Shown one piece after another: positions 26,814 through 36,939 of a stretch of 48,983 nt of DNA. The stretch's first letter is position 1. The number at the start of each line of letters is the position of its first letter. The notes beneath the pieces were generated by a model. It saw nothing but the letters and a program-made list of their open reading frames with translations, was not told where the DNA came from and searched no databases. Source of the DNA: an uncultured Pelagibacteraceae bacterium (GTDB lineage: Bacteria; Pseudomonadota; Alphaproteobacteria; Pelagibacterales; Pelagibacteraceae); contig CACISK010000007.1 of the NCBI GenBank assembly GCA_902589315.1, positions 1-48,983 on the forward strand, written 5' to 3'. The translations under genes were made by a program, and so were the position numbers.

Positions 26814-27988
26814 TCACAAAACTTTTTAATTCTAGACATTGCTATTTTAAGTTTTGCCATTGAAGTCGCATATGAAATTCTAAAATATCCATCTAAACCA
26901 AATGCTGAGCCCTGAACAGCTGCAACATTTTGTTTTTCTAAAAGCTTTTGGACAAAATCAGTATCTTTTTTAAGTTTAGTTCTTTTATTTAAAAGTTTTT
27001 TACAATTCGGAAATACGTAAAATGCACCATTTGGTTTCAAGCAGCTGATACCATCAATATTATTTAAACTTTTTACAACAAAATCTCTTCTTTCTTTAAA
27101 TGATTTTGCTCTTTTTTTAATAAAGTCTTGTTTTCCATTCAGAGCCTCAACAGCTGCTGCTTGGCTAATTGACGAGGGATTCGAAGTTGACTGAGATTGA
27201 ATTTTTCTAATTGCAGAAATTATTTCTTTTGGTCCAGCTGCATAACCAATTCTCCACCCAGTCATTGCATAAGATTTACTCACTCCATTCATTGTTAATG
27301 TTCGAGATTTTAATTTTGAAATTTGTGCAATAGTAAAGAATTTAAAATTATCATATTTAACATGCTCATAAATATCATCGCTCAAAATGTGAACTTTTTT
27401 GTTTTTGATTAAAACCTTAGCTAATTTTTGAATTTCTGATTTGCTGTATCCAGATCCAGTTGGATTAGATGGTGAATTAAGAATTATCCATTTCGTTCTT
27501 TTTGTAATTGCAGCTTTTAATTTTACAGGTGTAATTTTAAATCCATCTTTTTCATCACATTTTACTATCTTTGGTTTTCCTCCTGCTAGGAGAACCATAT
27601 CTGGATATGAAACCCAGAATGGCGCCGGGATAATAACTTCGTCTCCTTTATTTAAAGTTGCCATAAAAGTGTTATAGAGAACTTGCTTCCCTCCAGTTCC
27701 AACTGTGATTTCGTCTAGTTTATAATTTAGTTTATTTTCTCTTTTAAATTTTTTTAAAATTGCTTTTTTTAATGCTGGAGTTCCATCAACTGCAGTATAC
27801 TTTGTATCTCCGTCTCTTATTGCTTTAATGGCTGCATTTTTAACATTGATAGGAGTATCAAAATCTGGTTCCCCTGCCCCAAGTCCAACTACATCTTTTC
27901 CTGCAGCTCTTAATTCTCTTGCCTTTTGAGTAACTGCAATAGTTGGAGATGGTTTAATTCTTTTTAAATTATTAGATATTATGCTCAT
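26801..27988 (-). CDS. Aspartate aminotransferase (PLP class I)
   Basis: Cytoplasmic PLP enzyme exchanging the amino group between aspartate and 2-oxoglutarate, linking the TCA cycle with amino acid synthesis. The 395-residue protein has NSPSNPTG (171-178), the PLP lysine Lys238 in GVSKSYAMTGWR, the phosphate-binding Arg246 and a C-terminal FRISYA with the carboxylate-binding Arg. The arrangement matches the I-beta aspartate (or aspartate/prephenate) aminotransferases of alphaproteobacteria, where it is often named aspC or aatA. Other amino acid substrates cannot be excluded. It diverges from uvrB and converges with the PsiE-like gene. Confidence 0.92.
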   Translation of the reverse strand: MSIISNNLKRIKPSPTIAVTQKARELRAAGKDVVGLGAGEPDFDTPINVKNAAIKAIRDGDTKYTAVDGTPALKKAILKKFKRENKLNYKLDEITVGTGGKQVLYNTFMATLNKGDEVIIPAPFWVSYPDMVLLAGGKPKIVKCDEKDGFKITPVKLKAAITKRTKWIILNSPSNPTGSGYSKSEIQKLAKVLIKNKKVHILSDDIYEHVKYDNFKFFTIAQISKLKSRTLTMNGVSKSYAMTGWRIGYAAGPKEIISAIRKIQSQSTSNPSSISQAAAVEALNGKQDFIKKRAKSFKERRDFVVKSLNNIDGISCLKPNGAFYVFPNCKKLLNKRTKLKKDTDFVQKLLEKQNVAAVQGSAFGLDGYFRISYATSMAKLKIAMSRIKKFCEDLG

Positions 27989-28024
27989 TGAATTATGAAA
28001 TTATTCAATTACGTTGTTTAATAT

Positions 28025-30199
28025 ATGGAGAATACATATCAAGACCTAATTACAGACATTCAGAGTAAAAACCCAAAAATCGGTGGAAAACTCGAAGGTG
28101 GAAAAAAATTCAAAATAAAGTCAGATTTTATCCCAGCTGGTGACCAGCCAGATGCAATTAAGAGACTTGTCCAAGGAGCTAAAAAAAATGAGTTTAATCA
28201 AGTATTATTAGGAGTAACTGGATCTGGAAAAACTTTTACAATGGCAAAAGTTATAGAAGCTACAAATAGACCAGCATTAATATTGGCACCAAATAAAACT
28301 TTGGCAGCTCAACTTTACGGTGAGATGAAAACTTTTTTTCCAGATAATGCTGTTGAGTATTTTGTATCTTACTATGATTATTACACTCCAGAAGCTTACG
28401 TGCCAAGATCAGATACTTACATAGAGAAAGAAGCATCTATAAACGAGCAGATTGATAGAATGAGACACTCGGCAACAAGATCCCTTCTTGAAAGAGACGA
28501 TGTTTTAATTGTTGCAAGTGTTTCCTGTATTTATGGTTTGGGATCAGTCGAAGCTTACAGTAAAATGACTTTAACTCTTCAGAAAAACTATGAATATAAT
28601 AGAGAACAAATAATAAAATCTCTTGTTGCTCTTCAGTACAAAAGAAATGATCAAAATTTTTTTAGAGGAACATTTAGGGCAAGGGGAGAATATTTAGAAA
28701 TATTTCCATCTCATCTAGAGGATAGAGCATGGAGGCTAAGTTTATTTGGTGATAAACTTGAGAAGATTGAGGAATTTGATCCTTTGACAGGAGATCAGGT
28801 TAGAGATCTTAGTCTAGTAAAAGTTTATGCTAATTCTCATTACATCACTCCTAAACCAACTGTAGAACAAGCAATTATAAAAATAAGAAAAGAATTAGAG
28901 GAAACTTTAAAAAAACACAAATCAGAAAACAAATTATTAGAGGCGCAACGATTAGAGGAGAGAACTAAATTTGATTTAGAAATGATTGAGGCAACTGGAT
29001 CTTGTGCGGGAATTGAAAATTATTCAAGATTTTTATCTGGTAGAAAACCAGGAGAGCCACCACCTACTCTTTTTGAATATTTTCCTGATAACACATTAGT
29101 TTTTGTAGATGAGTCTCATGTTACAGTTCCCCAACTTAATGGGATGTTTAAGGGAGATAGATCTCGAAAAAGCACGTTGGCTGAGTATGGTTTTAGATTG
29201 CCTTCTTGTATGGATAACAGACCTTTAAAATTTGAGGAGTGGGATTTGATGAGAACACAAACTGTATTTGTTTCAGCAACTCCTGGACCGTGGGAGTTAG
29301 AACAAACTAAAGGCAAGTTTATTGATCAAGTCATAAGACCTACAGGCTTAATTGATCCACCAGTTGAGATTAGACCAGCAAAAAATCAAGTAGACGACCT
29401 TATGCATGAATGCAAAAAAGTAGTTGAAAATAATTATAGAGTTTTGGTTACAACACTTACAAAAAAAATGGCAGAGGATTTAACTGAGTATCTTCACGAA
29501 AATGGGATAAAAGTAAGATACCTTCATTCTGATATCGATACACTTGAGAGAATAGAGATTATGAGAGATCTTAGAATGGGTGTATTTGATGTTCTAGTTG
29601 GAATAAATTTATTAAGAGAAGGTTTAGATATTCCAGAATGTGCTTTAGTTGGAATACTAGATGCTGATAAGGAAGGATTTTTGCGATCAGAAACTTCACT
29701 AATTCAAACAATAGGAAGAGCTGCAAGAAACGTAGATGGAAAAGTTATTCTTTATGCCGATAAGGAAACAAAAAGTATAAAGAAAGCAATTAAAGAAACT
29801 GAGAGAAGAAGAAAGATTCAATTAGAGTACAATAAGAAAAATAAAATCGACGCTAAATCTGTAAAAAAAGAAATAAGTGACATTTTAGAAAGTGTCTACG
29901 AGAAAGATTACGTCAAAATAAGTGAGGGTTCCAATATTGGTGGTAACCTTAAAAAACATTTAAAAGGATTAGACAAAAAGATGAAAGAAGCTGCATCTAA
30001 TCTGGAATTTGAGGAAGCTGCTAAAATTAGAGATGAAATGAGAAAACTTCAAAGTACAGAATTAGAAATTACTTTAAACCCTAAAATTAGACAGTACGAT
30101 GTTAAAAATAAAATTTATCCTAAAGGCAGATCAACACTAGGTATGCCTGGCACAAGAGTTACAAAAAAAAGAGATAAAAAATGGAAGCACGGAAGATAA
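28025..30199 (+). CDS. uvrB: UvrABC excinuclease subunit B
   Basis: UvrB is the damage-verifying helicase-like subunit of nucleotide excision repair; it receives DNA from UvrA and recruits UvrC. The 724-residue protein has Walker A GVTGSGKT (63-70), the beta-hairpin region with [12 protein letters not shown], the DESH box (VDESHV), helicase motifs VSATPG and TIGRAARN, and a C-terminal UVR coiled-coil domain (about 640-680). Its 3' end overlaps the pteridine-reductase-like gene by 19 bases, and uvrC lies in the same run. I see no GTTC-N7-GTTC SOS box in the 36-base upstream gap. Confidence 0.97.
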   Translation: MENTYQDLITDIQSKNPKIGGKLEGGKKFKIKSDFIPAGDQPDAIKRLVQGAKKNEFNQVLLGVTGSGKTFTMAKVIEATNRPALILAPNKTLAAQLYGEMKTFFPDNAVEYFVSYYDYYTPEAYVPRSDTYIEKEASINEQIDRMRHSATRSLLERDDVLIVASVSCIYGLGSVEAYSKMTLTLQKNYEYNREQIIKSLVALQYKRNDQNFFRGTFRARGEYLEIFPSHLEDRAWRLSLFGDKLEKIEEFDPLTGDQVRDLSLVKVYANSHYITPKPTVEQAIIKIRKELEETLKKHKSENKLLEAQRLEERTKFDLEMIEATGSCAGIENYSRFLSGRKPGEPPPTLFEYFPDNTLVFVDESHVTVPQLNGMFKGDRSRKSTLAEYGFRLPSCMDNRPLKFEEWDLMRTQTVFVSATPGPWELEQTKGKFIDQVIRPTGLIDPPVEIRPAKNQVDDLMHECKKVVENNYRVLVTTLTKKMAEDLTEYLHENGIKVRYLHSDIDTLERIEIMRDLRMGVFDVLVGINLLREGLDIPECALVGILDADKEGFLRSETSLIQTIGRAARNVDGKVILYADKETKSIKKAIKETERRRKIQLEYNKKNKIDAKSVKKEISDILESVYEKDYVKISEGSNIGGNLKKHLKGLDKKMKEAASNLEFEEAAKIRDEMRKLQSTELEITLNPKIRQYDVKNKIYPKGRSTLGMPGTRVTKKRDKKWKHGR

Positions 30200-30936
30200 T
30201 AATTACTGGAGCAGCAACTCGAATGGGAGCTGCGATAGCTAAAAAATTATCTGGACCTAATATTGAAATTGTTATCCATTATAACAAATCTAGATCCAAA
30301 GCAGAAAATCTTAAAAAAGATTTAACTAAAGGTGGTACAAAAATTTATTTAGTAAAAGCAGATTTAACTAAAGAAAAAGAAATAGATAGAATGCTTAAAT
30401 TTTCAAAATCAAAGTTGAAATATTTTGATTGTTTGATTAATAATGCTTCATTATTTGAGAACGATAAACTTGAAAATTTCACAACAAAAAGTTGGGAAAG
30501 CCATTTAAAAGCGAATTTAAAAGCGCCAGCTTTATTATCAAAGGGTTTTGCTAAAAATATTAGAGGCAAAAACAATAATATTATTAATATAATTGATCAA
30601 AGAGTATTTAAATTAACACCATATTTTTTTTCATATACATTAAGTAAATCTGGTCTTTACACTTTAACCAAAACCAGCGCTATGAGTCTTGCCCCAAATA
30701 TTAGAGTAAATGGAATTGCTCCAGGTCCAACTATTAAAAATAAAAGACAGTCTGACAAGCACTTTAAAAAACAATACATGGCAACACCTCTTAAAAGACA
30801 GACAAATGTTCAAGAAATCTGCAATGCTGTTGACTTTTTTATAAAAAATAGATCTATTACAGGACAAGTTTTAGCAATAGATAGTGGCCAAAACTTAAAC
30901 TGGCAAACTCCAGACATAATGGGTGGTAAGGAATGA
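30181..30936 (+). CDS. SDR oxidoreductase, pteridine reductase (PTR1/FolM)-like
   Basis: A 251-residue classical short-chain dehydrogenase. The nucleotide motif TGAATRMG (9-16) carries Arg where most SDRs have Gly (TGxxxGxG), the TGxxxRxG form seen in PTR1 and FolM pteridine reductases. NNAS near 89-92, a Tyr-x3-Lys in YTLSKSG near 151, and the NGIAPGP segment are present. FolM and PTR1 reduce dihydrobiopterin or dihydrofolate, and folB lies two genes downstream, which supports a role in pterin or folate reduction. It overlaps uvrB by 19 bases and the hydrolase gene by 4 bases (ATGA). Confidence 0.8.
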   Translation: MEARKIIITGAATRMGAAIAKKLSGPNIEIVIHYNKSRSKAENLKKDLTKGGTKIYLVKADLTKEKEIDRMLKFSKSKLKYFDCLINNASLFENDKLENFTTKSWESHLKANLKAPALLSKGFAKNIRGKNNNIINIIDQRVFKLTPYFFSYTLSKSGLYTLTKTSAMSLAPNIRVNGIAPGPTIKNKRQSDKHFKKQYMATPLKRQTNVQEICNAVDFFIKNRSITGQVLAIDSGQNLNWQTPDIMGGKE

Positions 30937-32066
30937 AAAAAATACTAACAATTTGTTTTTTCTTTATTTTTGGAACAAGTGTTTTGGCTCATTCTACAAA
31001 AAATATAAATATTGATATTAGAGCAGAATGTAAAAAATCAAAATCAGTTTTAAACTGGGTTTCAAAAAATAAATTATCAAAAGGTGGTGAGTTAATAAAA
31101 TTTAAATCTTTTTCTGGTTTTGATCAAAGAACTGTTCTGACTGATGGTCATAAAAAAAATCCAATAGAAATTACTGGTTATCTACAATTGCCTGAGGGTT
31201 CAAGTAAAGTTCCTATAGTTATATGGACACATAGTAGTGGAGGTCCAGGCGAGTATGTGTGGAATGATTTTGTTTACCATGGAACTAAAAATCTAATAGA
31301 TGCTGGTATTGGTGTAATGTATGTTGACAATTTCTGTCATAGAGGTGCGAAAGATACATGGAGAGATCAATCTAAAGTCCCACTAATTAACGGAGCAATA
31401 GACGCTATTATGGCTTACAAGTTGTTACAATCTCATCCAAGGTCTAACGGAAAGTTTGGAACAACAGGTCATTCAAGGGGTGGAAATAACAGTCTTTATT
31501 TGGCAGATGTAAAGTTCACATCTAAATTTTTAGATGGGACTAGTGGTTTTGATGCGATATTACCTGAAGCAGCAGAATGTAAGCTTGCAGGTTTCTTTAA
31601 TAAACCAGAACTAACATCAAATACTAAATTACTTTATGTTCATGGGGCTGCTGATGACTATACATTGCCAAAACCTTGTGAGGATTATGTAAATAAGATT
31701 AAATCTGAGCCTGGACAGATTGAGATTGATATGAAAGATGGTTGGTATCATGGTTTTCATTATGGCCAAAAACCTAAAAAATATAAAGCAATGACAGTTA
31801 GTAAGTGTCCAGCATTTTTTGTTGATAATGATGGATTTGTTGTTGGAAGTGAATGGCCAGATTTAGTATTAAAAAAATATAAATTATATTCTTCACTTGA
31901 TGAATTTTACAAAGCAGCTCAAGAGGAGCCTAAAAAAGCCTGGAAAAATTCATTTAAGGTTTTAAAAAAAGAAAAATGTCTTGATAGAGGAGTAATGATC
32001 GGTGGTGATCACATGGATGAATATATGCCTCAATTTATAAATTTTTTTAAAGAGAATTTGTTGTAA
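30933..32066 (+). CDS. Secreted alpha/beta hydrolase, dienelactone-hydrolase-like
   Basis: A 377-residue protein with a signal peptide ending near residue 19 (TSVLAHS), so probably periplasmic. The alpha/beta hydrolase parts are in order: oxyanion strand VIWTHSSGG (96-104), nucleophile elbow GHSRGG with Ser181, acid Asp241 or Asp242 in HGAADDY, and His273 or His276 in WYHGFHYG. It resembles dienelactone hydrolase and PET-hydrolase-like esterases, but the substrate is unknown. It sits between the pteridine-reductase-like gene (4-base overlap) and folB (TAATG overlap); a functional link to folate is not obvious. Confidence 0.82.
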   Translation: MKKILTICFFFIFGTSVLAHSTKNINIDIRAECKKSKSVLNWVSKNKLSKGGELIKFKSFSGFDQRTVLTDGHKKNPIEITGYLQLPEGSSKVPIVIWTHSSGGPGEYVWNDFVYHGTKNLIDAGIGVMYVDNFCHRGAKDTWRDQSKVPLINGAIDAIMAYKLLQSHPRSNGKFGTTGHSRGGNNSLYLADVKFTSKFLDGTSGFDAILPEAAECKLAGFFNKPELTSNTKLLYVHGAADDYTLPKPCEDYVNKIKSEPGQIEIDMKDGWYHGFHYGQKPKKYKAMTVSKCPAFFVDNDGFVVGSEWPDLVLKKYKLYSSLDEFYKAAQEEPKKAWKNSFKVLKKEKCLDRGVMIGGDHMDEYMPQFINFFKENLL

Positions 32067-32491
32067 TGAAAAAAAATAATCTCAAAGTTGTAAAAATAGA
32101 TAAAAATAAAAGCCTATTTAATTACGAAAAGAAGGTCTTAATAAAAGAATTAGTGTTAGATTTAAAACTTGGTTATTTTGATTTTGAAAAAGAAAAGCCT
32201 CAAAAAGTAAAATTTAATTTAGAGGTGAATTATCAAGATAAAAAGCCGTCTAACGATAAAGATATTAAATCGATAGTTAATTACGCTAAAATAGTAAAAT
32301 TAATAAAAAAACTAGTAAAAAATAAACATTACAATTTTCTTGAAACATTGGCAGAAGATGTTTTTGATGAGCTATTCAAAGATAAAAGAATAGATAAAAT
32401 TACTCTTCAAATCGAAAAATTAGAAATAATGAAGGATTGCAGCTCAGTTGGGATCCAAATTTCTAAAAAAAGAAGCCATGATCAGCTCTGA
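32066..32491 (+). CDS. folB: Dihydroneopterin aldolase-like protein
   Basis: FolB converts 7,8-dihydroneopterin to 6-hydroxymethyl-dihydropterin in folate synthesis. The 141-residue protein matches in length and layout: [21 protein letters not shown] with the early strand and Glu, then [12 protein letters not shown] (72-83), [15 protein letters not shown] with the conserved LE-x-LA, and the C-terminal strand VGIQISKKR. The N-terminus is about 20 residues longer than in many FolB. It is preceded by the hydrolase with a TAATG overlap and overlaps uvrC by 14 bases. The nearby pteridine-reductase-like SDR supports the folate assignment. Confidence 0.82.
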   Translation: MKKNNLKVVKIDKNKSLFNYEKKVLIKELVLDLKLGYFDFEKEKPQKVKFNLEVNYQDKKPSNDKDIKSIVNYAKIVKLIKKLVKNKHYNFLETLAEDVFDELFKDKRIDKITLQIEKLEIMKDCSSVGIQISKKRSHDQL

Positions 32492-34313
32492 TATAGGTAA
32501 AGAAGTAATTAAAAAAGAATTGCCCTTGGTTCCTAAGCTGCCAGGTGTTTATAGGATGCTAAATTCAAAAGGAGAAATTCTTTATGTAGGTAAAGCAAAA
32601 AACCTTCCAAACAGACTTAAAAGTTATGTATCAGAGAAAAGTCATATCATTAGGACTGAGAGAATGCTCTCTCAAACAAAAAGACTCGAAATTACTACAA
32701 CTTCAAATGAAAGTGAGGCTTTACTTTTAGAGGCAAATTTAATTAAAAAGTTTAAACCAAAATTTAATATTTTACTAAGAGATGACAAATCCTTTCCTTT
32801 TATTTTTATAGGCGACAAAGATAAATGGCCACAAATCAAAAGGCACAGAGGGAAAAAAGGCAAAGAAGGATTTTATTTTGGACCATTTGCATCAGCTGGA
32901 TCTGCAAATTGGACTATAAAAATGATCCAAAAAATATTTCATCTCAGAATTTGTGATGATACTGTTTTCAAAAATAGGGAAAGGCCCTGCATACTTTATC
33001 AAATTAAAAGGTGCTCGGGACCTTGCGTTGGTTACGTAACTGAGAGTGATTATAAACAGACTGTTGATGATGCAATTGAGTTTGTGTCAGGCAAATCTAG
33101 AAAAATTCAGAAAAGCTTATCTAATCAAATGGAAAAGGCTAGTGAGGATTTAGACTTTGAAAAAGCAGCAATATTAAGAGATCGAATTAAATCATTAAAT
33201 ATTATCCAATCTTCTCAAAGAATTAATGAAGCAAATTTAGTCGAAGCAGATGTTATCGCGGGATATAAAGAGTCTGGAAAAACTTGTATTCAAGTTTTTT
33301 TTTATAGGTCAAAACAAAATTGGGGTAATCAAGCTTTTTTTCCAAAGCATGATCCAGAAGAAAATCTAAGTGATATCATTAATTCTTTTGTCTCTCAATT
33401 TTATGAAAATAAAAGTGTGCCATCTTCAATAATTTTATCAAATGAAATTAAAGAGAAAGAATTAATTGAAAAAACACTTACACAAAAAGAAGGTAAACAA
33501 ATCACAATTACTGTTGCAAAAAAAGGAACAAAACTAAAAGTTATTAATCAAGCAATAAATAATGCAAAAGATAGTTTGAATAGAAAACTTTACGAGAGTC
33601 AGAATAATAGAGATCTTTTTGATGCAGTATCAAAAAAATTCAATCTTGAAACTAATATTAATTTAGTCGAGGCTTACGATAATAGCCATATTCAAGGCAC
33701 AAATAGTGTGGGCGCTTTAATTACTTATGGCGATGAAGGGTTTGTTAAAAAAAGGTATAGAAAATTCAATATAAAAATTCAAAAAAATGCTCAAGATGAT
33801 TATGGAATGATGAAAGAAGTTCTTAACAGAAGATTTAAAAGAGCAGTTCAAGAGAAAGATAATTATTTAACTTTCCCCGATTTAGTTTTAATTGATGGAG
33901 GGAAGGGTCAATATTCAGTGGCAAGAGAAGCGATGAATGAGCTAGGTCTACATGAAATTCCTATTGTTGCAATAGCAAAGGGTAAGATGAGAAATAGTGG
34001 AAATGAAACATTTTTTCATAATGGAAAAGAGTTCAAATTTGAGAAAAATGATCCAACATTATTCTTTTTACAAAGATTAAGAGATGAGTCTCATAGATTT
34101 GCTATAAGTGCTCACAGAGCAAAGAGAAAAAAAGGTATAAGCAAATCATTATTAGATCAGATTGATGGTATTGGATCTATCAGAAAAAGGGCATTATTAA
34201 ATCATTTTGGTTCAGCTAGAGCTGTGGAATCAGCTAGTTTAGACGAAATAAAATCAGTTGATGGAGTTGAGGAAAAAGTTGCAAAAAAAATATATAACTT
34301 CTTTCACGAATGA
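32478..34313 (+). CDS. uvrC: UvrABC excinuclease subunit C
   Basis: UvrC makes both incisions around damaged DNA in nucleotide excision repair. From the ATG at 32478 it has 611 residues: an N-terminal GIY-YIG nuclease domain (PGVYRML and [11 protein letters not shown]), a cysteine-containing [17 protein letters not shown] region, a UVR domain (about 205-240), the RNase H-like second nuclease (ending in [10 protein letters not shown]), and C-terminal helix-hairpin-helix motifs ([12 protein letters not shown]). The frame opens 10 codons earlier at a TTG, but the ATG is preferred. It overlaps folB by 14 bases and pgsA by 4 bases. Confidence 0.96.
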   Translation: MISSDIGKEVIKKELPLVPKLPGVYRMLNSKGEILYVGKAKNLPNRLKSYVSEKSHIIRTERMLSQTKRLEITTTSNESEALLLEANLIKKFKPKFNILLRDDKSFPFIFIGDKDKWPQIKRHRGKKGKEGFYFGPFASAGSANWTIKMIQKIFHLRICDDTVFKNRERPCILYQIKRCSGPCVGYVTESDYKQTVDDAIEFVSGKSRKIQKSLSNQMEKASEDLDFEKAAILRDRIKSLNIIQSSQRINEANLVEADVIAGYKESGKTCIQVFFYRSKQNWGNQAFFPKHDPEENLSDIINSFVSQFYENKSVPSSIILSNEIKEKELIEKTLTQKEGKQITITVAKKGTKLKVINQAINNAKDSLNRKLYESQNNRDLFDAVSKKFNLETNINLVEAYDNSHIQGTNSVGALITYGDEGFVKKRYRKFNIKIQKNAQDDYGMMKEVLNRRFKRAVQEKDNYLTFPDLVLIDGGKGQYSVAREAMNELGLHEIPIVAIAKGKMRNSGNETFFHNGKEFKFEKNDPTLFFLQRLRDESHRFAISAHRAKRKKGISKSLLDQIDGIGSIRKRALLNHFGSARAVESASLDEIKSVDGVEEKVAKKIYNFFHE

Positions 34314-34894
34314 AATTTAAAATACCTAATTATTTAACAATTGGACGAATAATAATTGTTCCAATATTTGTTTTTACATTCTACCTTCCTGGATTTTATG
34401 GAGACGTTATTCCATTTGCTCTTTTTTTAATTGCCTCATTTACAGATTTTTTAGATGGTCTTTTGGCGAGGATGTTTAAAGAAGAGTCTAAACTTGGTGA
34501 ACTTTTAGATCCTATTGCAGATAAAATTATTGTTGCAACTGCGTTAATTTTATTAGTTATGGACCAAACAATAAAAAATTATGAAGTTATTGCAGCCATT
34601 ATAATTCTTACAAGGGAAATATTAATTTCAGGTTTAAGAGAATTTCTAGCGAAAGGAAAAATAAAGCTTCCAGTTTCTAATTTAGCAAAACTTAAAACAT
34701 TCTTGCAGATGTTTTCGATAGCAATACTTCTGACTGGGGAAACGGGTAATAAATTAATAAATTTTCAAGATTATAATGCTCAAACAATTGGCATTATTAT
34801 TTTATGGCTATCTGCGTTTTTAACACTTTATACTGGATATGATTATCTTAGAAAAGGAATAGACCATGCAATATCTGAAGATAATAAGGATTAA
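34310..34894 (+). CDS. pgsA: CDP-diacylglycerol--glycerol-3-phosphate 3-phosphatidyltransferase
   Basis: PgsA makes phosphatidylglycerophosphate, the precursor of phosphatidylglycerol, at the inner membrane. The 194-residue protein has several hydrophobic segments and the complete CDP-alcohol phosphotransferase signature DG-x2-AR-x8-G-x3-D-x3-D, seen as DGLLAR, then GELLDPIAD (about 48-69). [12 protein letters not shown] further on is typical of PgsA. It overlaps uvrC by 4 bases (ATGA), the order uvrC-pgsA being conserved in many proteobacteria. Its stop overlaps the ilvE stop by 4 bases in a convergent pair. Confidence 0.95.
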   Translation: MKFKIPNYLTIGRIIIVPIFVFTFYLPGFYGDVIPFALFLIASFTDFLDGLLARMFKEESKLGELLDPIADKIIVATALILLVMDQTIKNYEVIAAIIILTREILISGLREFLAKGKIKLPVSNLAKLKTFLQMFSIAILLTGETGNKLINFQDYNAQTIGIIILWLSAFLTLYTGYDYLRKGIDHAISEDNKD

Positions 34895-35772
34895 GCAGCT
34901 TTTTTTTGTCTAACTAACTGATCAAAGCTTTTTGATAATCCTAATATAACATCACAAATTTTGTATTTATGATCTGATATGCTTGCAACAGGTGTTATTT
35001 CAGCTGCAGTGCCAGTTAAGAAACATCCATCAAAATTACCTAGTTCATCTGGAGAAATTTTTCTTTCATGAACTTTAATATTTTTTGATTTGGCTAATTC
35101 AATTACAGCTTGTCTTGTAATACCATTTAAAAAAGAATCTGGTGTTGGTGTATGTAATTCATTATTTTTATCTTTAAAAAAAATGTTTGCACTTGTTCCT
35201 TCTGCAACATTACCTTCAAAATCTAACATTAATGATTCAGAATACCCTTGTTGTTCAGCTTCGTGTTTTGAAAGAGTACAAATCATATATAATCCAGCTG
35301 CTTTTGCATCCCAAGGAATAGTATTTGGAGCTGGTCTTCGCCATTTAGAAATATTTAATCTTATTCCTTCAGCTTTTAATTTTGGATCAAAATATGCAGG
35401 CCATTCCCATGTTGCTATTGCAACATTAATTGAAGTTTTCTGTGCAGACACACCCATCATTTCGCTTCCTCTCCATGCAAATGGTCTTACATATCCATTT
35501 TGAATATTTTGAACCGCCACTATTTTTTTAGAGGCTTCATTTATTTCATCTTTTGTATAAGGAATATTAATGTCTAATCTTTTTGCAGAATAAAATAATC
35601 TATCTGTGTGCTCTTCTAGCTTAAATATTTCTCCGTCGTATACTCTTTCACCTTCAAAAACTAAACTTGCATAATGAAGTCCGTGACTGATTACATGGCA
35701 TTTTGCATCTTGCCATTCAACAAGCTCATTATTGTACCAAATTTTTCCAGATCGTTTATCGAAAGGTATCAT
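34891..35772 (-). CDS. ilvE: Branched-chain amino acid aminotransferase
   Basis: Fold-type IV PLP enzyme for the last step of valine, leucine and isoleucine synthesis. The 293-residue protein has GLHYASLVFEGERVY near 31-45, RPFAWRG near 96-102, the PLP lysine Lys157 in WDAKAAGLY, and the EGTSANIFF segment with the cofactor-facing Glu. Length is normal. It ends against pgsA with a 4-base overlap and starts opposite the MarR-type gene. A good minus-strand promoter lies just upstream. The same neighbourhood, ilvE next to petP-petR, is common in alphaproteobacteria as far as I recall. Confidence 0.93.
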   Translation of the reverse strand: MIPFDKRSGKIWYNNELVEWQDAKCHVISHGLHYASLVFEGERVYDGEIFKLEEHTDRLFYSAKRLDINIPYTKDEINEASKKIVAVQNIQNGYVRPFAWRGSEMMGVSAQKTSINVAIATWEWPAYFDPKLKAEGIRLNISKWRRPAPNTIPWDAKAAGLYMICTLSKHEAEQQGYSESLMLDFEGNVAEGTSANIFFKDKNNELHTPTPDSFLNGITRQAVIELAKSKNIKVHERKISPDELGNFDGCFLTGTAAEITPVASISDHKYKICDVILGLSKSFDQLVRQKKAA

Positions 35773-35788
35773 TATTTAATTTTATAAA

Positions 35789-35817
35789 AAAATATATTTG
35801 TATATATAATATGTCAA
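35789..35817 (-). promoter_or_regulatory. Predicted ilvE promoter
   Basis: On the minus strand a perfect TTGACA (35812-35817) is followed by exactly 17 bases and TATTTT (35789-35794), giving a start near 35782 and a leader of about 10 bases before the ilvE ATG. It fills the 59-base divergent gap shared with the MarR-type gene, so that regulator could affect both directions. Confidence 0.6.
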
Positions 35818-35831
35818 TATAACTTACCAAT

Positions 35832-36275
35832 ATGAAAAAACTTTTATATTTAAAAGATGATGATCTCAAACAATATATTGAAAAAATATTTCTTGGCTAC
35901 AGAGAGACGGTCTCAGATGCTAGAAATGTGTTGAATAAATACTCCATAGGTGTCGCACATAACAAGGTTATTCATCTAATTTCATTATATGAGGGTATCA
36001 CAATATCAGAACTTTTAAGAAAATTGAAAGTTACAAAGCAAAGTTTGAATAGAGTTTTGAAAGATTTAATAAATTTAAAAGCTATAAAATATGAAAAAGA
36101 TCAAGTAGATACGAGAATAAAACATGTCTTCTTAACAGAGGAAGGAGAGAAATTATTTAACGAAATTTTCTCAGCTCAAAAGAAAAGAATTTACCAAGCA
36201 TTCTCCGCATCAAAAGCAAATGAGGTTGTTAGTTTTGATAATGTTTTAAAAAAAATAATTAATGGAAAAATTTAA
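35832..36275 (+). CDS. petP: MarR-family regulator, PetP-like
   Basis: A 147-residue winged-helix regulator. Helices ISELLRKLKVTKQSLNRVLKDL (about 58-79) form the helix-turn-helix and VDTRIKHVFLTEEGEKLF (about 94-111) the wing, both typical of MarR. It directly precedes an OmpR-type response regulator with a 14-base overlap and diverges from ilvE, the setting of petP-petR in other alphaproteobacteria. In Rhodobacter capsulatus these two genes are needed for cytochrome bc1 gene expression. The petABC genes lie about 8 kb downstream here. The PetP name rests on context. Confidence 0.8.
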   Translation: MKKLLYLKDDDLKQYIEKIFLGYRETVSDARNVLNKYSIGVAHNKVIHLISLYEGITISELLRKLKVTKQSLNRVLKDLINLKAIKYEKDQVDTRIKHVFLTEEGEKLFNEIFSAQKKRIYQAFSASKANEVVSFDNVLKKIINGKI

Positions 36276-36939
36276 AGCACATATTTTAGTTGTAGATGAC
36301 GATGATGGCATAAGAGAATTAGTTAAAGAATACCTTTCCCAAAATGAATATCTTGTAACTAGTTCGAATAGTGCCGAAGATGCTCTTGAGAAAGTTAAAA
36401 TTATAAAATTTGACTTAATAGTGCTTGATATAATGATGCCAGGAAAGAGTGGTTTAGAATTTACAAAAGAAAATAAAGATAAAATTTCGACCCCTATAAT
36501 TCTTTTAACTGCGAAGGGTGAAGCTTCAGAGAGAATAGAGGGTTTGGATATTGGTGCAGACGATTACCTTCCAAAACCTTTTGAGCCTAAAGAATTAATA
36601 CTTAGAATTAATAATATCTTAAATAAAACAAAATATAAAAATACAAAGAGAAAATTTAAATTTGGTAAAATTGAAATAGATCTTAATAAGCAGTTTATTT
36701 TGAAAAATGATAAATCAATAAAAATCAATAATACAGAAAAAATAATTTTAGATAAAATGGTTAATTCCCCTGGAAAAATTTTTAAAAGAGAGGAGATTGG
36801 AAATCTTATAAAAATTGATAAAGAAAGATCAGTTGACGTAATCATTACAAGACTTAGGAAGAAAATTGAAGAAAACCCCAAAAGCCCAAATTATTTACAA
36901 ACAATAAGAGGTGAAGGTTATGTTTTATGGATTGAATAA
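36262..36939 (+). CDS. petR: OmpR-family response regulator, PetR-like
   Basis: A 225-residue two-component response regulator. The receiver domain (1-120) has the acidic cluster VVDDDDG (10-16), phospho-acceptor Asp56 in VLDIMMPG, the switch Thr in LLTAKG and Lys in LPKPFEP. The C-terminal winged helix (about 130-225) ends in VDVIITRLRKKIE and IRGEGYVLW, the classic OmpR/PhoB recognition helix and wing. It overlaps the MarR-type gene by 14 bases and the kinase gene by about 20 bases. PetR and OmpR are hard to separate by sequence; the MarR neighbour favours PetR. Confidence 0.9.
   Translation: MEKFKAHILVVDDDDGIRELVKEYLSQNEYLVTSSNSAEDALEKVKIIKFDLIVLDIMMPGKSGLEFTKENKDKISTPIILLTAKGEASERIEGLDIGADDYLPKPFEPKELILRINNILNKTKYKNTKRKFKFGKIEIDLNKQFILKNDKSIKINNTEKIILDKMVNSPGKIFKREEIGNLIKIDKERSVDVIITRLRKKIEENPKSPNYLQTIRGEGYVLWIE

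Noticed and set aside
27985-28024. Possible SOS (LexA) box before uvrB
   Set aside because: The gap has a loose ATTGAAT/ATTCAAT repeat but not the alphaproteobacterial GTTC-N7-GTTC pattern.
32448-32477. uvrC starting at the TTG 10 codons upstream
   Set aside because: The extra residues do not fit the family N-terminus, and an ATG at 32478 lies just before the conserved domain.
35795-35817. MarR operator palindrome in the ilvE/petP gap
   Set aside because: TTGTATAT and TATGTCAA match poorly as inverted arms; the same bases are better explained as the ilvE promoter.
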